Source: Rhizobium sp.
GTDB taxonomy: Bacteria; Pseudomonadota; Alphaproteobacteria; Rhizobiales; Rhizobiaceae
Direction of reading: 5' to 3'
Length of the DNA stretch: 64,000 nt
Assembly (NCBI GenBank): GCA_028290545.1
Contig: JAQGJP010000008.1
Coordinates: 1-64,000, forward strand
Position 1 is the stretch's first letter, and every line of letters starts with the position of its first letter. Shown in pieces: positions 45,767 to 55,217 of this stretch. The translations under genes and the position numbers were made by a program. The notes under the pieces were generated by a model that saw nothing but the letters and a program-made list of their open reading frames with translations, had not been told where the DNA came from and searched no databases.

Positions 45767-46306
45767 TTACTTCTGCTTGGCTGCCTTGGCGCGCTCGATC
45801 GACTCGAGAATCAGTTCCTTGGCCTTGACCGAACCCTCCCAGCCGAACAGCTTCACCCATTTGCCGGGCTCGAGATCCTTGTAGTGCTCGAAGAAATGCT
45901 CGATCTGCTTGAGGGTGATGTCGGGCATGTCGGTGTATTCGTGCACCCGCTCGTACCGCAGCGTCAGCTTTGGCGACGGGACGGCGATGATCTTCTCGTC
46001 CTTGCCGGCATTGTCTTCCATCATCAGCACGCCGATCGGCCGCACGTTGATGACGCAGCCCGGCACCAGCGGTCGGGTACTGGCGATCAGCACGTCGATC
46101 GGGTCGCCGTCTTCCGAAAGCGTGTGCGGCACGAAGCCGTAATTGCCCGGATAGGTCATCGGCGTATAGAGGAAGCGATCCACCACAAGAGTGCCGGCCT
46201 CCTTGTCCATTTCATACTTGATCGGATGGCCACCGACGGCCACTTCCACGATTACATTGATATCTTCGGGTGGGTTCTTGCCGATAGCAATGGCGTCAAT
46301 GCGCAT
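45767..46306 (-). CDS. ppa: Inorganic pyrophosphatase
   Basis: 179-residue family I pyrophosphatase that hydrolyses PPi released by biosynthesis. The PPase signature with Asp ligands ([10 protein letters not shown] near residue 66-75), [12 protein letters not shown] near 54-65 and Lys-Trp-Val-Lys near the C-terminus are seen. The ATG with GGAG seven bases ahead fits; the longer upstream frame is not family-like. Its stop lies directly beside the YggU stop. Confidence 0.97.
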   Translation of the reverse strand: MRIDAIAIGKNPPEDINVIVEVAVGGHPIKYEMDKEAGTLVVDRFLYTPMTYPGNYGFVPHTLSEDGDPIDVLIASTRPLVPGCVINVRPIGVLMMEDNAGKDEKIIAVPSPKLTLRYERVHEYTDMPDITLKQIEHFFEHYKDLEPGKWVKLFGWEGSVKAKELILESIERAKAAKQK

Positions 46307-46474
46307 GGGATGCTCCGCTGGTGAGATTTTGCAACGCGATATAGGAATCCGCCAGCGAAGACAATATTGTTCTTCAGAACAAGGCGATATGATTATGGGT
46401 GGGCTCATATGCGATCGAGTCCCGAGAATATTCGCAGGAGGTCATCCGTTGTTGCAGAAACGAGGAGGAGCCAT

Positions 46475-47113
46475 ATGCCTATTCGAGCCGCCGTCACCGG
46501 ACTGCTTTTGCTGCTTCTGACGATTGCCTCCGAACTATCAGCCGCGGAAAGCGCCTATACGACCCTGAACTTCGACGACAGCAGTTGCAGACAGATCGGT
46601 GACGCTCCGACGGAGGAGGATATATCCCTCGGCGTCGTCAGGCTGCTCTGCCCGGGCCACAGGGATTACCCGGTGGAATATAATTCAGGCGATGAACGAA
46701 CGAGCGTGCATTACGGCGATCCATCGACGGCCACGACCGAAAGCGTCTGGGAGTCTTTCAGTCCGTTCAACAGCGTGGCGGATAAATTCGAATGGCGGAT
46801 CGAGAACGGCGTACCGTTCGCTGCGATCCATCGCTTCATGATTTCGACCGGCGAGGAAGAGCCGGCGCCGGGAACCGCCAGGGGGCCGGTCAAGGGACAG
46901 GTACTGGTGGTTTCCAAGGTCGGCCAGCCGGGCCAGCCATCAGGTTGCGTGGTCGGCCTGGTCGATGCGCTTGCCAATCCGGATGCCAACGAGCTGGCGC
47001 GCAAGATTGCCGATGAATTGGCGCGGGGTTTTCAATGCGGCAGGGACAAGGCCGTTTATCACGGCAAGCGCGGCGATAAATCCGCCGATCTGCAGACCAA
47101 CTTCCGTCAATGA
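46475..47113 (+). CDS. Secreted hypothetical protein
   Basis: 212-residue protein with a signal peptide (hydrophobic stretch about 6-22, cut after LSA), preceded by a GAGGAGG ribosome-binding site. The mature part is soluble with four cysteines (SSCRQ, LLCPG, SGCVVG, FQCGRD), and no domain is recognised. The frame is open upstream of ATG 46475, but that part has no signal-like features. It stands between ppa (divergent) and a convergent GNAT gene. Confidence 0.78.
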   Translation: MPIRAAVTGLLLLLLTIASELSAAESAYTTLNFDDSSCRQIGDAPTEEDISLGVVRLLCPGHRDYPVEYNSGDERTSVHYGDPSTATTESVWESFSPFNSVADKFEWRIENGVPFAAIHRFMISTGEEEPAPGTARGPVKGQVLVVSKVGQPGQPSGCVVGLVDALANPDANELARKIADELARGFQCGRDKAVYHGKRGDKSADLQTNFRQ

Positions 47114-47165
47114 CGGCGGCAGCACGAGGAAGCCTACGATCTATCGTCAGCTATGGATTTTTCGC

Positions 47166-47675
47166 TCAATCCGGCCAGACGAAACCAAGCTTTTTCAGCG
47201 AGACGTCGCCGAAATCTTCCATGCCTTCGGCAATGTCCATGCCGCCGGTGGCGCGGAAGAATGTCGCGGTGATTATGCTGTCCTCCAGGCACCAGGCCGT
47301 CAGGCCGACGAGGCCGAGGTTGTTGAGGATGCTGCGGCATTCGCGGAACATATAGCCGCCAAGACCGGTCCCCTGGAATTCGGGCAGAAGGTAGAGTTCG
47401 TAGATCTCGCCTTCCTGCTTCAGGGCCGGCGCACGATTGACTCCGATCGTCGCATAGCCGGCGATCTTGCCGGCAATATCGAGGACCAACAGCGTGGAAG
47501 GGCCCTTGGCGGCGCGGCGCCACCAGCCTTCGCCGCGACGCTCGAGCATCGCCAGCAGTATCTTGTGCGGAATAAGGCCGCTATAGGCCTGCAGCCACGA
47601 TGCCCTGTGGACATCGGAGACCGCACGCGCATCGCGCGGTTCAGCCGGCCTGACCTCGATCGACAACGTCTTCAT
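47166..47675 (-). CDS. GNAT family N-acetyltransferase
   Basis: 169-residue GNAT-fold enzyme. The acetyl-CoA loop Q/R-x-x-G-x-G/A is seen as EFQGTGLGGYMF near residue 102-113, with beta-strand 4 YELYLLPEF before it; the N-terminal RPAEPRDARAVSDVHRASW is typical. Substrate not predictable. The ATG at 47675 starts a family-like sequence; the longer frame is ignored. A TTAA-N7-TTAA site lies about 90 bp upstream. Confidence 0.9.
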   Translation of the reverse strand: MKTLSIEVRPAEPRDARAVSDVHRASWLQAYSGLIPHKILLAMLERRGEGWWRRAAKGPSTLLVLDIAGKIAGYATIGVNRAPALKQEGEIYELYLLPEFQGTGLGGYMFRECRSILNNLGLVGLTAWCLEDSIITATFFRATGGMDIAEGMEDFGDVSLKKLGFVWPD

Positions 47676-47765
47676 AACGTCACTCTCACCCGTACTCCCG
47701 GAAAACGACCGCCGGTTCATCCGACAAACACTTTCCTACTCAACGCTGGGCACATCCAGAGAAAG

Positions 47766-47780
47766 TTAACGTTTTTTTAA
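47766..47780. promoter_or_regulatory. CtrA-like box upstream of the GNAT gene
   Basis: TTAA (47766-47769), seven bases (CGTTTTT), TTAA (47777-47780) fits the CtrA half-site spacing. It is 91 bp upstream of the GNAT start and lies in a T-run, so chance is a real possibility. Confidence 0.3.
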
Positions 47781-47811
47781 TCTGCGCCGCAAGCCGCATT
47801 CTGCTTTCCTA

Positions 47812-47846
47812 CCAAGAAAAACCCGGCTTCGGTGAAGCCGGGTTCT
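47812..47846 (-). terminator. Intrinsic terminator downstream of typA
   Basis: An 11-bp perfect stem (AACCCGGCTTC 47820-47830 with GAAGCCGGGTT 47834-47844) around a 3-base loop is followed, on the minus strand, by TTTCTTGG after the stem's final T's. It lies 30 bp after the typA stop. Confidence 0.9.
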
Positions 47847-47873
47847 TCAATCCACAGGTTTCCGCGCGAAATA

Positions 47874-49706
47874 TCAGGCGGCGCCGGCGCTACGCGACTT
47901 TTCGGCGCGCTTGCGCTCGTTGGGATCGAGATGCATCTTGCGCAGGCGGATCGACTTCGGCGTGACTTCCATCAACTCGTCGTCCTGGATCCAGCTGAGT
48001 GCGCGATCGAGCGTCATGCGGATCGGCGGCGTCAGCTTGACGGCCTCGTCCTTGTTGACCGAGCGGATGTTGGTCAGCTGCTTGCCCTTGAGCACGTTGA
48101 CTTCCAGATCGTTGTCACGGCTGTGGATGCCGATGATCATGCCTGCATAGACTTTCTCACCCGGCTCGATGATCATCGGACCACGATCTTCCAGGTTGAA
48201 CATCGCATAGGCGACGGCTTCGCCCGATGCATTGGAGAGCAGGACGCCATTGGTGCGGCCGCCGATTGCACCCTTGAAGGGCTGATAGGCATGAAACAGG
48301 CGGTTCATGATCGCCGTGCCGCGCGTATCGGTCAGCAGTTCCGACTGGTAGCCGATGAGGCCACGGGTCGGCGCGAAGAACTTCAGGCGAAGACGGTTGC
48401 CGCCGGACGGACGAAGCTCGACCATCTCGGCCTTGCGCTCGGACATCTTCTGCACGACGATACCGGAATGCTCTTCATCGACGTCGATGACGACTTCCTC
48501 GACCGGCTCCATCAGCTGGCCGCTTTCATCCTTGTGCATGACGACGCGCGGACGCGAAACGGCCAGTTCAAAGCCTTCGCGGCGCATGGTTTCGATCAAC
48601 ACCGCGAGCTGCAATTCGCCACGGCCGGAGACGTAGAACGAATCCTTGCCTTCGGCTTCCTCGATCTTCAGCGCGACATTGCCTTCGGCTTCCTTGAACA
48701 GGCGGTCACGGATGACGCGGCTGGTGACCTTGTCGCCCTCGGTGCCGGCCAGCGGGCTGTCGTTGACGATGAAGGACATGGTGACGGTCGGCGGATCGAT
48801 CGGCTGGGCATGCAGCGGCTCGGTGACCGAGGGATCGCAGAACGTGTCGGCGACGGTCCCCTTGGAAAGGCCGGCGATGGCGACGATATCACCCGCATGT
48901 GCTTCGTCGATCGGCGTCCGCTCGATGCCGCGAAAGGCGAGGATCTTGGAGATACGGCCGGTTTCGATCAGCTTGCCGTCCTGGCTCAGAACCTTGACGG
49001 CCTGGTTCGGCTTGATCGAACCGGAATGGATGCGGCCGGTGATCACGCGGCCGAGGAATGGATTGGCTTCGAGCAGCGTGCCGATCATGCGGAACGCGCC
49101 GTCTTCCTCGCCGACGCTTGGCTCCGGCACATGCTTCAGCACCAGGTCGAGAAGCGGGCCGAGGCCATCTTCGATCGGGCCTTCGGGGGCGGTGTTCATC
49201 CAGCCGGCGCGGCCCGAACCGTAGAGGATCGGGAAATCGAGCTGTTCATCGGTCGCGTCAAGGGCTGCGAAAAGATCGAAAACTTCGTTGACAACTTCCT
49301 CATGGCGGGCATCCGGACGGTCGATCTTGTTGATCGCCACGATCGGGCGCAGGCCGACCTTCAGCGCCTTGCCGACCACGAACTTGGTCTGCGGCATCGG
49401 GCCTTCGGAGGAATCGACCAGCACGATCGCGCCATCGACCATCGACAGGATGCGCTCGACTTCGCCGCCGAAATCGGCGTGGCCAGGTGTGTCGACGATG
49501 TTGATGCGGGTGTCCTTCCAGACGACGGACGTCGCCTTGGCGAGAATGGTGATGCCGCGCTCTTTTTCGAGGTCGTTGGAGTCCATCATGCGCTCGACGG
49601 TGCGCTGATTGTCGCGGAAGGAACCGGACTGCTTCAGGAGTTCATCGACCAGTGTCGTCTTTCCATGGTCGACGTGTGCGATAATCGCGATATTGCGCAT
49701 TTTCAT
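47874..49706 (-). CDS. typA: Translational GTPase TypA/BipA
   Basis: 610-residue ribosome-binding GTPase that helps 50S assembly and stress growth. G1 [10 protein letters not shown] is at residues 9-18, the G2 switch ERGITI, G3 [12 protein letters not shown] near 72-83 and G4 NKIDRPDA near 125. EF-G-like domains III and V and the TypA-specific C-terminal domain follow. The gene is single, with a strong terminator behind and a 119-bp gap ahead. Confidence 0.97.
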   Translation of the reverse strand: MKMRNIAIIAHVDHGKTTLVDELLKQSGSFRDNQRTVERMMDSNDLEKERGITILAKATSVVWKDTRINIVDTPGHADFGGEVERILSMVDGAIVLVDSSEGPMPQTKFVVGKALKVGLRPIVAINKIDRPDARHEEVVNEVFDLFAALDATDEQLDFPILYGSGRAGWMNTAPEGPIEDGLGPLLDLVLKHVPEPSVGEEDGAFRMIGTLLEANPFLGRVITGRIHSGSIKPNQAVKVLSQDGKLIETGRISKILAFRGIERTPIDEAHAGDIVAIAGLSKGTVADTFCDPSVTEPLHAQPIDPPTVTMSFIVNDSPLAGTEGDKVTSRVIRDRLFKEAEGNVALKIEEAEGKDSFYVSGRGELQLAVLIETMRREGFELAVSRPRVVMHKDESGQLMEPVEEVVIDVDEEHSGIVVQKMSERKAEMVELRPSGGNRLRLKFFAPTRGLIGYQSELLTDTRGTAIMNRLFHAYQPFKGAIGGRTNGVLLSNASGEAVAYAMFNLEDRGPMIIEPGEKVYAGMIIGIHSRDNDLEVNVLKGKQLTNIRSVNKDEAVKLTPPIRMTLDRALSWIQDDELMEVTPKSIRLRKMHLDPNERKRAEKSRSAGAA

Positions 49707-49825
49707 TTTTCAAGATCTCTGAGGTTTTGGCGCAATGCTGGGAGGCGCCGAATTCGTTTTGCGGGCCTCATACCTGCTTTTTTGCATTTGCGAAAGAGGG
49801 GAGGTGGACAAAGTGCCCCACAGCC

Positions 49826-50311
49826 TTAATTTGCCGGCTTTTGATCCGTCTTCCGCACGTTCCACCAGTGCAGGAAGGGTGGCACCGAAATGATCATTAG
49901 GGCGACTATCGAGGCGACGAGTGTCAATGTGGGGCTCTCGGTATCGTCGGCGTTGAACGAATCCAGCAGCAGCTGATAGCCGATCACGATCGTCACGATG
50001 GAGGTGATCGACAGCGCGAGGCTTGCGGTGGGTGCCTTCCCCCAGCGGGCGAAGCGAAGCACGATGCCCACAGTTGCCACGGAAAACAGGATGAAAGCGA
50101 CCGACGGGATGATGAACAATGGTATCCAGTTTCGATTGGAATCGAGGAACCTGAACCCCTCATAGCTCCATGCCACGACCCAGAAGCCCAGGACCACAAG
50201 TCCTATGATGCCTGGAATGAGCAGCAGGATGGCCAGCAAGATCCTGAGCACGACAGGCGCGTTGCTGACCGGGACCGTCGCTTGCGGTTTGTTTTGAGCG
50301 GGGGTGGTCAT
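49826..50311 (-). CDS. Hypothetical four-pass membrane protein (paralogue of 50313-50795)
   Basis: 161-residue integral membrane protein with four predicted segments (about 21-45, 63-85, 93-113 and 129-150). It is a diverged paralogue of the gene 1 bp upstream: both share a R-F-x-x-W-x-K-A-P-x-A-S-L stretch in the middle and PPFLHW near the C-terminus. ATG 50311 follows the upstream stop after 1 bp. No function is known. Confidence 0.7.
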   Translation of the reverse strand: MTTPAQNKPQATVPVSNAPVVLRILLAILLLIPGIIGLVVLGFWVVAWSYEGFRFLDSNRNWIPLFIIPSVAFILFSVATVGIVLRFARWGKAPTASLALSITSIVTIVIGYQLLLDSFNADDTESPTLTLVASIVALMIISVPPFLHWWNVRKTDQKPAN

Positions 50312-50312
50312 A

Positions 50313-50795
50313 TCAGGACGCCCTCGGGATTTTGGTGGTCGCGGAAGCCGGCCTGGGCCTGGCAAGCATCCAGTGCAGGAAAGGCGGCAGCGCCAGAACG
50401 AACAGTCCGAGGATACAAATACCCTGTAGCAGCACGACCTCATTACTATCGTCTGCGTTGCCGGTCTGGGAATAGATCAGGAAAGTGGCGATCAAGAAGG
50501 CCACCGAGACGACCGCAAGCCCGAGGCTTGCGAGCGGCGCCTTGTTCCAACTCAGAAAGCGGAAGAAGAAACCGGCGAGCAACAGGCCGGCGGCGACGAT
50601 GCCACCGCCAAACAGACCAACAATCCAGTCGATCATGCCCCAGCCCTTGAATAGGTAATGATCCTCGGCCCATCTCGCGATGCCGTAGCCCCAGGCACTT
50701 CCGCCGGTCATGATGCAGGCGATGCTGACGAGCGCCCATAGGCCGAACAGAATCCGGATCAGCCAGACGCCTGTCCCTACGTTGTTTTCCGTCAC
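50313..50795 (-). CDS. Hypothetical four-pass membrane protein (paralogue of 49826-50311)
   Basis: 160-residue integral membrane protein with four segments (about 10-32, 52-77, 85-107 and 120-142), first of the two-gene unit. It shares RFLSWNKAPLASLG and PPFLHW with the downstream protein, so the pair arose by tandem duplication. A Gly-rich second segment (GLFGGGIVAAGLLLAG) is notable. Function is unknown. Confidence 0.72.
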   Translation of the reverse strand: MTENNVGTGVWLIRILFGLWALVSIACIMTGGSAWGYGIARWAEDHYLFKGWGMIDWIVGLFGGGIVAAGLLLAGFFFRFLSWNKAPLASLGLAVVSVAFLIATFLIYSQTGNADDSNEVVLLQGICILGLFVLALPPFLHWMLARPRPASATTKIPRAS

Positions 50796-50913
50796 GATTG
50801 TCCCCTCGAAAAGCCCGCTCTGACGAGATTAGGCCCGTCCAGTCAAAAACGCATCAAAAACCATCGCGCAGCCTGCTTGATGAACGCGGCGTGACAGCAT
50901 TTTATTCTGGCAA

Positions 50914-50945
50914 ACAAAAAGGCGCGCGGGGGAAGCGCGCCTTTG
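50914..50945 (-). terminator. Intrinsic terminator downstream of the M3 peptidase gene
   Basis: GGCGCGC / GCGCGCC stem (about 50921-50942) around a GC-rich loop, followed on the minus strand by TTTTTGTTTG. It lies 20 bp past the stop. Confidence 0.85.
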
Positions 50946-50965
50946 GAGTAGATGATGAAACGCCG

Positions 50966-53029
50966 CTACGCCGCCAGCCCTTTTTTCCTCAGCATCGCTT
51001 CCGGACTAGGCAGTTTGCCGCGGAAGGCCCTGTAGGCATCTTCCGGATCGACGGAGCCGCCAGCGGAATAGATATTATCCTTCAACTTCCTCGCGGTCTC
51101 AGGATTGAACGGATTGCCCGTTTCCATGAAAGCGTCGAAGGCATCGGCATCCAGCACTTCAGACCACATGTACGAATAGTATCCGGCCGAATAGCCATCA
51201 CCGGCGAACACATGGCTGAAATGCGGCGTCCGGTGACGCATGACGATCGAGGACGGCATGCTGATCCCGGCCAGCACTTCGCGTTCGACGGTCATCGGTT
51301 CGTCCGTCGGCTCGCGGGTGTGGAAAGCCATATCGACCAGCGCGGACGATGTAAATTCGACCGTCCCGAAGCCCGAATTGAAGGTGCGGGCGGCAAGCAC
51401 CTTGTCGAGCAGCGCTTCCGGCATCGGTTCACCGGTCTCGAAATGCACCGCGAATTCCTTGAGGATCGCAGGCACGGTCAGCCAGTGCTCGTAAAGCTGC
51501 GAGGGCAGCTCGACGAAATCGCGCGACACGCCCGTACCGGAGACCGAGGGATAGGTGACGTTGGACAACATGCCATGCAGGGCGTGGCCGAATTCATGGA
51601 ACAGTGTCCGGGCATCGTCGATCGACAGCAGGGCCGGCTTGCCCTCGGCAGGCTTGGCGAAATTGCAGACATTGTAGATGATCGGGATTTCGCCCTTGAT
51701 GCCGCTCTTCAACAGTAGTTTATGCTGGCTCTGGAACGAACTCATCCAGGCGCCGGAGCGCTTCGACGGACGGGCGAAATAATCACCCAGGAACAGCGCG
51801 ATCAGATTGTCGTTGAAGTCGCGGATCTCGAACACCCGCACATCCGGATGATAACCCGCCACATCGGCCCGGGGCACGGCCTTGACGGCGAATAGCCGCG
51901 ATGCGACCGAGAAGCAGGCCTCGATGATCTTTTCAAGCTGCAGATAGGGCTTCAACTCGCCTTCGGAAAAATTGAATTTCTGCGTCCGCAGTTTTTCCGC
52001 AAAGTGCCGCCAGTCCCAGGGCTGCACCGCATGGTTCCCGCCTTCGTCGGCGATGACGCGCGCCAGGTCGGCCTCTTCCTCGAGGGCCCGGAGCCGCGCC
52101 TTTTCCCAGACCTGCATCAGAAGTTCGTTCACGTTTTCAGCGGTCTTGGCCATGGTATTGTCGAGCTTCAGCGCCGCGAAATGCGGATAGCCGAGCAGCT
52201 TTGCCTTCTCTGCACGCAGTTGCAGTGTCTCGGCGACGATCAGTCGATTGTCGGTGAGGCCGTCATTTTCGCCGCGGGCGGTCCAGGCATTGAATGCCTG
52301 TTCACGCAGCTCGCGATTTTCCGAAAATGTCAGGAAAGGTTCGATGATCGAGCGGGAAAGGGTGACGGCGAACTTGCCGCCCTCGCCGCGATTGGCGGCG
52401 GCACCGGCCATGGCATCGCGGAGAAAATCCGGCAGTCCGGCAAGTTCGGCCTCGGTCGAGAGATAGAGAGCCCAGCTCTTCTCGTCCGCAAGCACGTTCT
52501 GACCGAAATTGGCGCCAAGGCTTGCCAGCCGCTCGTTGATCGCCGCCAGCCGCTGCTGCTGATCTTTCGGCAGCTTGGCGCCGGATTTGACGAAGCCCTT
52601 CCAGTGCCGCTCCAGCACACGCATTTCCTCGAGCGTCAGGCCAAGCGTTTCGCGGCCCTCCCAGAGCGTGTCGATGCGCTTGAACAGCGCCTCGTTCTGG
52701 CCGATCCTGGAGTAATGCCGTGACATTTCCGGCGAGATTTCGCGCTCCAGTTGCTGGATGACATCGTTCGTGTCGGAGCCCGCCTTGTTCCAGAACAGCG
52801 CCGAGACGCGAGACAGTTCGTCACCGGCAATTTCCGAAGCGATGATCGTGTTCGCAAAGCTCGCAGCATCGGGGTTATCGGCGATCTGGTCGATTTCGGC
52901 GTCATGGGCCTTCAGCGCGTAATCGAAGGCTGGCTTGAAATCCTCGTCCTTCACCGCTTCGAAACGCGGCAGGCCATGCGGCCCGTCCCAGGTGAATACG
53001 GCTTGGTTGAGCGGTTGCTTGTCTGTCAT
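50966..53029 (-). CDS. M3 family oligopeptidase (PrlC/Dcp-like)
   Basis: 687-residue zinc metallopeptidase of the thimet oligopeptidase family, degrading short peptides in the cytoplasm. The zinc site HEFGH is near residue 470 with the third ligand Glu about 25-30 residues later, and the family core FATRPSKRSGAWMSSF-type region with SRDFVELPSQ follows. ATG 53029 is chosen over the earlier start by family alignment. The divergent MarR gene shares its upstream region. Confidence 0.94.
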   Translation of the reverse strand: MTDKQPLNQAVFTWDGPHGLPRFEAVKDEDFKPAFDYALKAHDAEIDQIADNPDAASFANTIIASEIAGDELSRVSALFWNKAGSDTNDVIQQLEREISPEMSRHYSRIGQNEALFKRIDTLWEGRETLGLTLEEMRVLERHWKGFVKSGAKLPKDQQQRLAAINERLASLGANFGQNVLADEKSWALYLSTEAELAGLPDFLRDAMAGAAANRGEGGKFAVTLSRSIIEPFLTFSENRELREQAFNAWTARGENDGLTDNRLIVAETLQLRAEKAKLLGYPHFAALKLDNTMAKTAENVNELLMQVWEKARLRALEEEADLARVIADEGGNHAVQPWDWRHFAEKLRTQKFNFSEGELKPYLQLEKIIEACFSVASRLFAVKAVPRADVAGYHPDVRVFEIRDFNDNLIALFLGDYFARPSKRSGAWMSSFQSQHKLLLKSGIKGEIPIIYNVCNFAKPAEGKPALLSIDDARTLFHEFGHALHGMLSNVTYPSVSGTGVSRDFVELPSQLYEHWLTVPAILKEFAVHFETGEPMPEALLDKVLAARTFNSGFGTVEFTSSALVDMAFHTREPTDEPMTVEREVLAGISMPSSIVMRHRTPHFSHVFAGDGYSAGYYSYMWSEVLDADAFDAFMETGNPFNPETARKLKDNIYSAGGSVDPEDAYRAFRGKLPSPEAMLRKKGLAA

Positions 53030-53159
53030 CGGTCGTCGTCCTTGCAAATCAAATTGCTGTTTTTCCTATATAGGAGCAAAAGTTTCGGAATTGCGATGGC
53101 GCCTGGTCCTTGCTAGGAAATTTCCAGAGCGGCCGATGCCTTGTAATGCTTGGACCGGC

Positions 53160-53180
53160 ATAATAAGTAATGCTTATTAT
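53160..53180. promoter_or_regulatory. Inverted repeat upstream of the marR-type gene
   Basis: ATAATAAG (53160-53167) and CTTATTAT (53173-53180) are perfect arms separated by TAATG, ending 16 bp before the MarR start. A palindrome of this size close to the start is typical of MarR self-regulation. It also lies about 130 bp from the divergent peptidase start, so it could act on both. Confidence 0.6.
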
Positions 53181-53196
53181 TGTATGAGATGGTGAC

Positions 53197-53703
53197 ATGC
53201 CCTTGAAAGCCAATCCGGATTCGCTTGGATTCATGATGACCGAGACCGCCCGCCTGCTTCGGGTCGCATTCGAGCGGCGGATCGCCGAGGTCGGGCTTGA
53301 CATCACGCCAGCTGAGGCGCGGACGCTGGTCTATGTCGCGGCAGGCGAAGGCTCGCGGCAGAACGTGATCGCCGAGCGCATGGGTGTCGAGCCGATGACG
53401 GTCTGCGCCTATCTGGACCGGCTGGAAAAGCTCAATCTCATTGCCCGTTGCCCCGACCCCAACGATCGGCGCGCCAAGAATGTCCGGACGACGGATGAGG
53501 CAGACCGGATGATCCTCAGCGTTCGGCAGCAGACATCCGAGCTTTTTGATCAGGTGCAAGTCGGGATAGAACCGGAGACGCGCAAGATTTTTCTGGAAAC
53601 GCTTAAATCGATCCGCGACAATCTGCACCTGCTGATCAACGACAGGCCATTGCCGGAACGCCATGCGGACGAAGCGGCGGCGGATGGTTCCGCCGCCCTA
53701 TAA
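53197..53703 (+). CDS. MarR family transcriptional regulator
   Basis: 168-residue winged-helix regulator. The helix-turn-helix (about residues 45-85, with VIAERMGVEPMTVCAYLDRLEKL, quoted in part) and wing (NDRRAKNV near 88-95) are clear, and the longer C-terminal tail (residues 130-168) is Ala/Glu-rich. A palindrome lies just upstream. The effector and regulon are unknown; it may control the divergent peptidase gene. It converges with argG at a 9-bp gap. Confidence 0.92.
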   Translation: MPLKANPDSLGFMMTETARLLRVAFERRIAEVGLDITPAEARTLVYVAAGEGSRQNVIAERMGVEPMTVCAYLDRLEKLNLIARCPDPNDRRAKNVRTTDEADRMILSVRQQTSELFDQVQVGIEPETRKIFLETLKSIRDNLHLLINDRPLPERHADEAAADGSAAL

Positions 53704-53712
53704 TTATTCGGC

Positions 53713-54936
53713 TCAGCCCTTGAGTTTGCGCTTGCCGAGTGTCCGCAGGCGCAGCGCATTGAGTTTGATGAAGCCGGCAGCGTCCTTCTGGTCGTAGGCG
53801 CCCTGGTCATCCTCGAACGTCACCAGCTTGTCGGAATAGAGCGACTTGTCGCTTTCACGGCCGATGACCATGACATTGCCCTTGTAGAGCTTCAGCGTCA
53901 CTTCGCCCTCGACATGCTTCTGGCTGAGGTCGATCGCCGCCTGCAGCATTTCGCGTTCCGGCGAGAACCAGAAGCCGTAATAGATCAACTCGGCATAGCG
54001 CGGCATCAGGTCGTCCTTGAGATGCGCGGCACCCCGGTCGAGCGTGATGGATTCGATGGCGCGATGGGCGCTGAGCAGGATCGTGCCGCCCGGCGTTTCA
54101 TAAACCCCGCGCGATTTCATGCCAACGAAGCGGTTTTCCACCAGGTCGAGCCGGCCGATGCCGTTGTCGCGGCCATAATCGTTGAGCCTGGCAAGCAGGG
54201 TCGCCGGCGACAGGCGCTCGCCATTGATCGAAACCGCGTCACCCTTTTCGAAGCCGATCTTGATGATCGTCGCCTTGTCGGGCGCGGCCTCCGGCGAAAT
54301 CGTGCGCATATGCACATATTCCGGTGCTTCGATGCTCGGGTCTTCCAGGACCTTGCCCTCGGACGACGAGTGCAGCAGGTTGGCATCGACCGAGAACGGC
54401 GCTTCGCCCATCTTGTCCTTGGCGACCGGAATCTGGTGCTGTTCGGCGAAAGCCAGCAGGTCCGTGCGACTCTTGAAGGTCCAGTCGCGCCACGGGGCGA
54501 TGATCTTGATATCCGGGTTCAGCGCATAGGCCGCCAATTCGAAACGAACCTGATCGTTGCCCTTGCCGGTGGCGCCATGGGCGATGGCGTCGGCGCCGGT
54601 CTTCCTGGCGATCTCGACGAGATGCTTGGAGATCAGCGGCCGGGCGATCGACGTGCCGAGCAGATAGACGCCTTCATAGACCGCGTTGGCACGGAACATC
54701 GGGAAGACGAAATCGCGGACGAATTCCTCGCGCACGTCCTCGATAAAGATTTCCTTGATTCCCATCATCTCGGCCTTCTTGCGGGCCGGCTCAAGTTCTT
54801 CGCCCTGGCCGAGATCGGCCGTGAAGGTCACGACTTCTGCGCCGAGTTCGGTCTGTAGCCATTTGAGGATGATCGAGGTATCGAGGCCGCCCGAATAGGC
54901 CAGCACGACTTTTTTCACGTCTTTGGGAAGCGCCAT
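53713..54936 (-). CDS. argG: Argininosuccinate synthase
   Basis: 407-residue ligase that joins citrulline and aspartate using ATP in arginine biosynthesis. The P-loop AYSGGLDTS is at residues 13-21, [12 protein letters not shown] near 120 and the citrulline/aspartate site further on. The usual length is 400-410. ATG 54936 starts [10 protein letters not shown]; the longer frame is ignored. It is transcribed alone with a 281-bp gap upstream. Confidence 0.98.
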   Translation of the reverse strand: MALPKDVKKVVLAYSGGLDTSIILKWLQTELGAEVVTFTADLGQGEELEPARKKAEMMGIKEIFIEDVREEFVRDFVFPMFRANAVYEGVYLLGTSIARPLISKHLVEIARKTGADAIAHGATGKGNDQVRFELAAYALNPDIKIIAPWRDWTFKSRTDLLAFAEQHQIPVAKDKMGEAPFSVDANLLHSSSEGKVLEDPSIEAPEYVHMRTISPEAAPDKATIIKIGFEKGDAVSINGERLSPATLLARLNDYGRDNGIGRLDLVENRFVGMKSRGVYETPGGTILLSAHRAIESITLDRGAAHLKDDLMPRYAELIYYGFWFSPEREMLQAAIDLSQKHVEGEVTLKLYKGNVMVIGRESDKSLYSDKLVTFEDDQGAYDQKDAAGFIKLNALRLRTLGKRKLKG

Positions 54937-55217
54937 GGCAATGTTCCGTTGCTTGAAACGATGGAATTGCCGGTCTTTTAGCGGGATTGGCGGCAGTTGC
55001 AAGTGGTGTGCGGCAAAGGGTGCACGATTCAATTCAGCCGCCCAATGGCGGGATTGCTGAAATGGTGTTGGCGATCTGCCTGCCGACAAAAGCTTCGGAA
55101 ACATCGTCGAGAAGGATGGAAGTGGGATGGCGCATGGTTTAAGCCTGCATCGAACCATAACTGAACGATATCGCAAATCGCTTCAGCCAATCCACAACGC
55201 TCAGCACGGAATGTTCG

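Noticed and set aside
47832-49829. 665-codon frame antisense to typA
   Set aside because: Composition typical of antisense shadows (rich in Arg/His/Asp); typA is fully conserved on the other strand.
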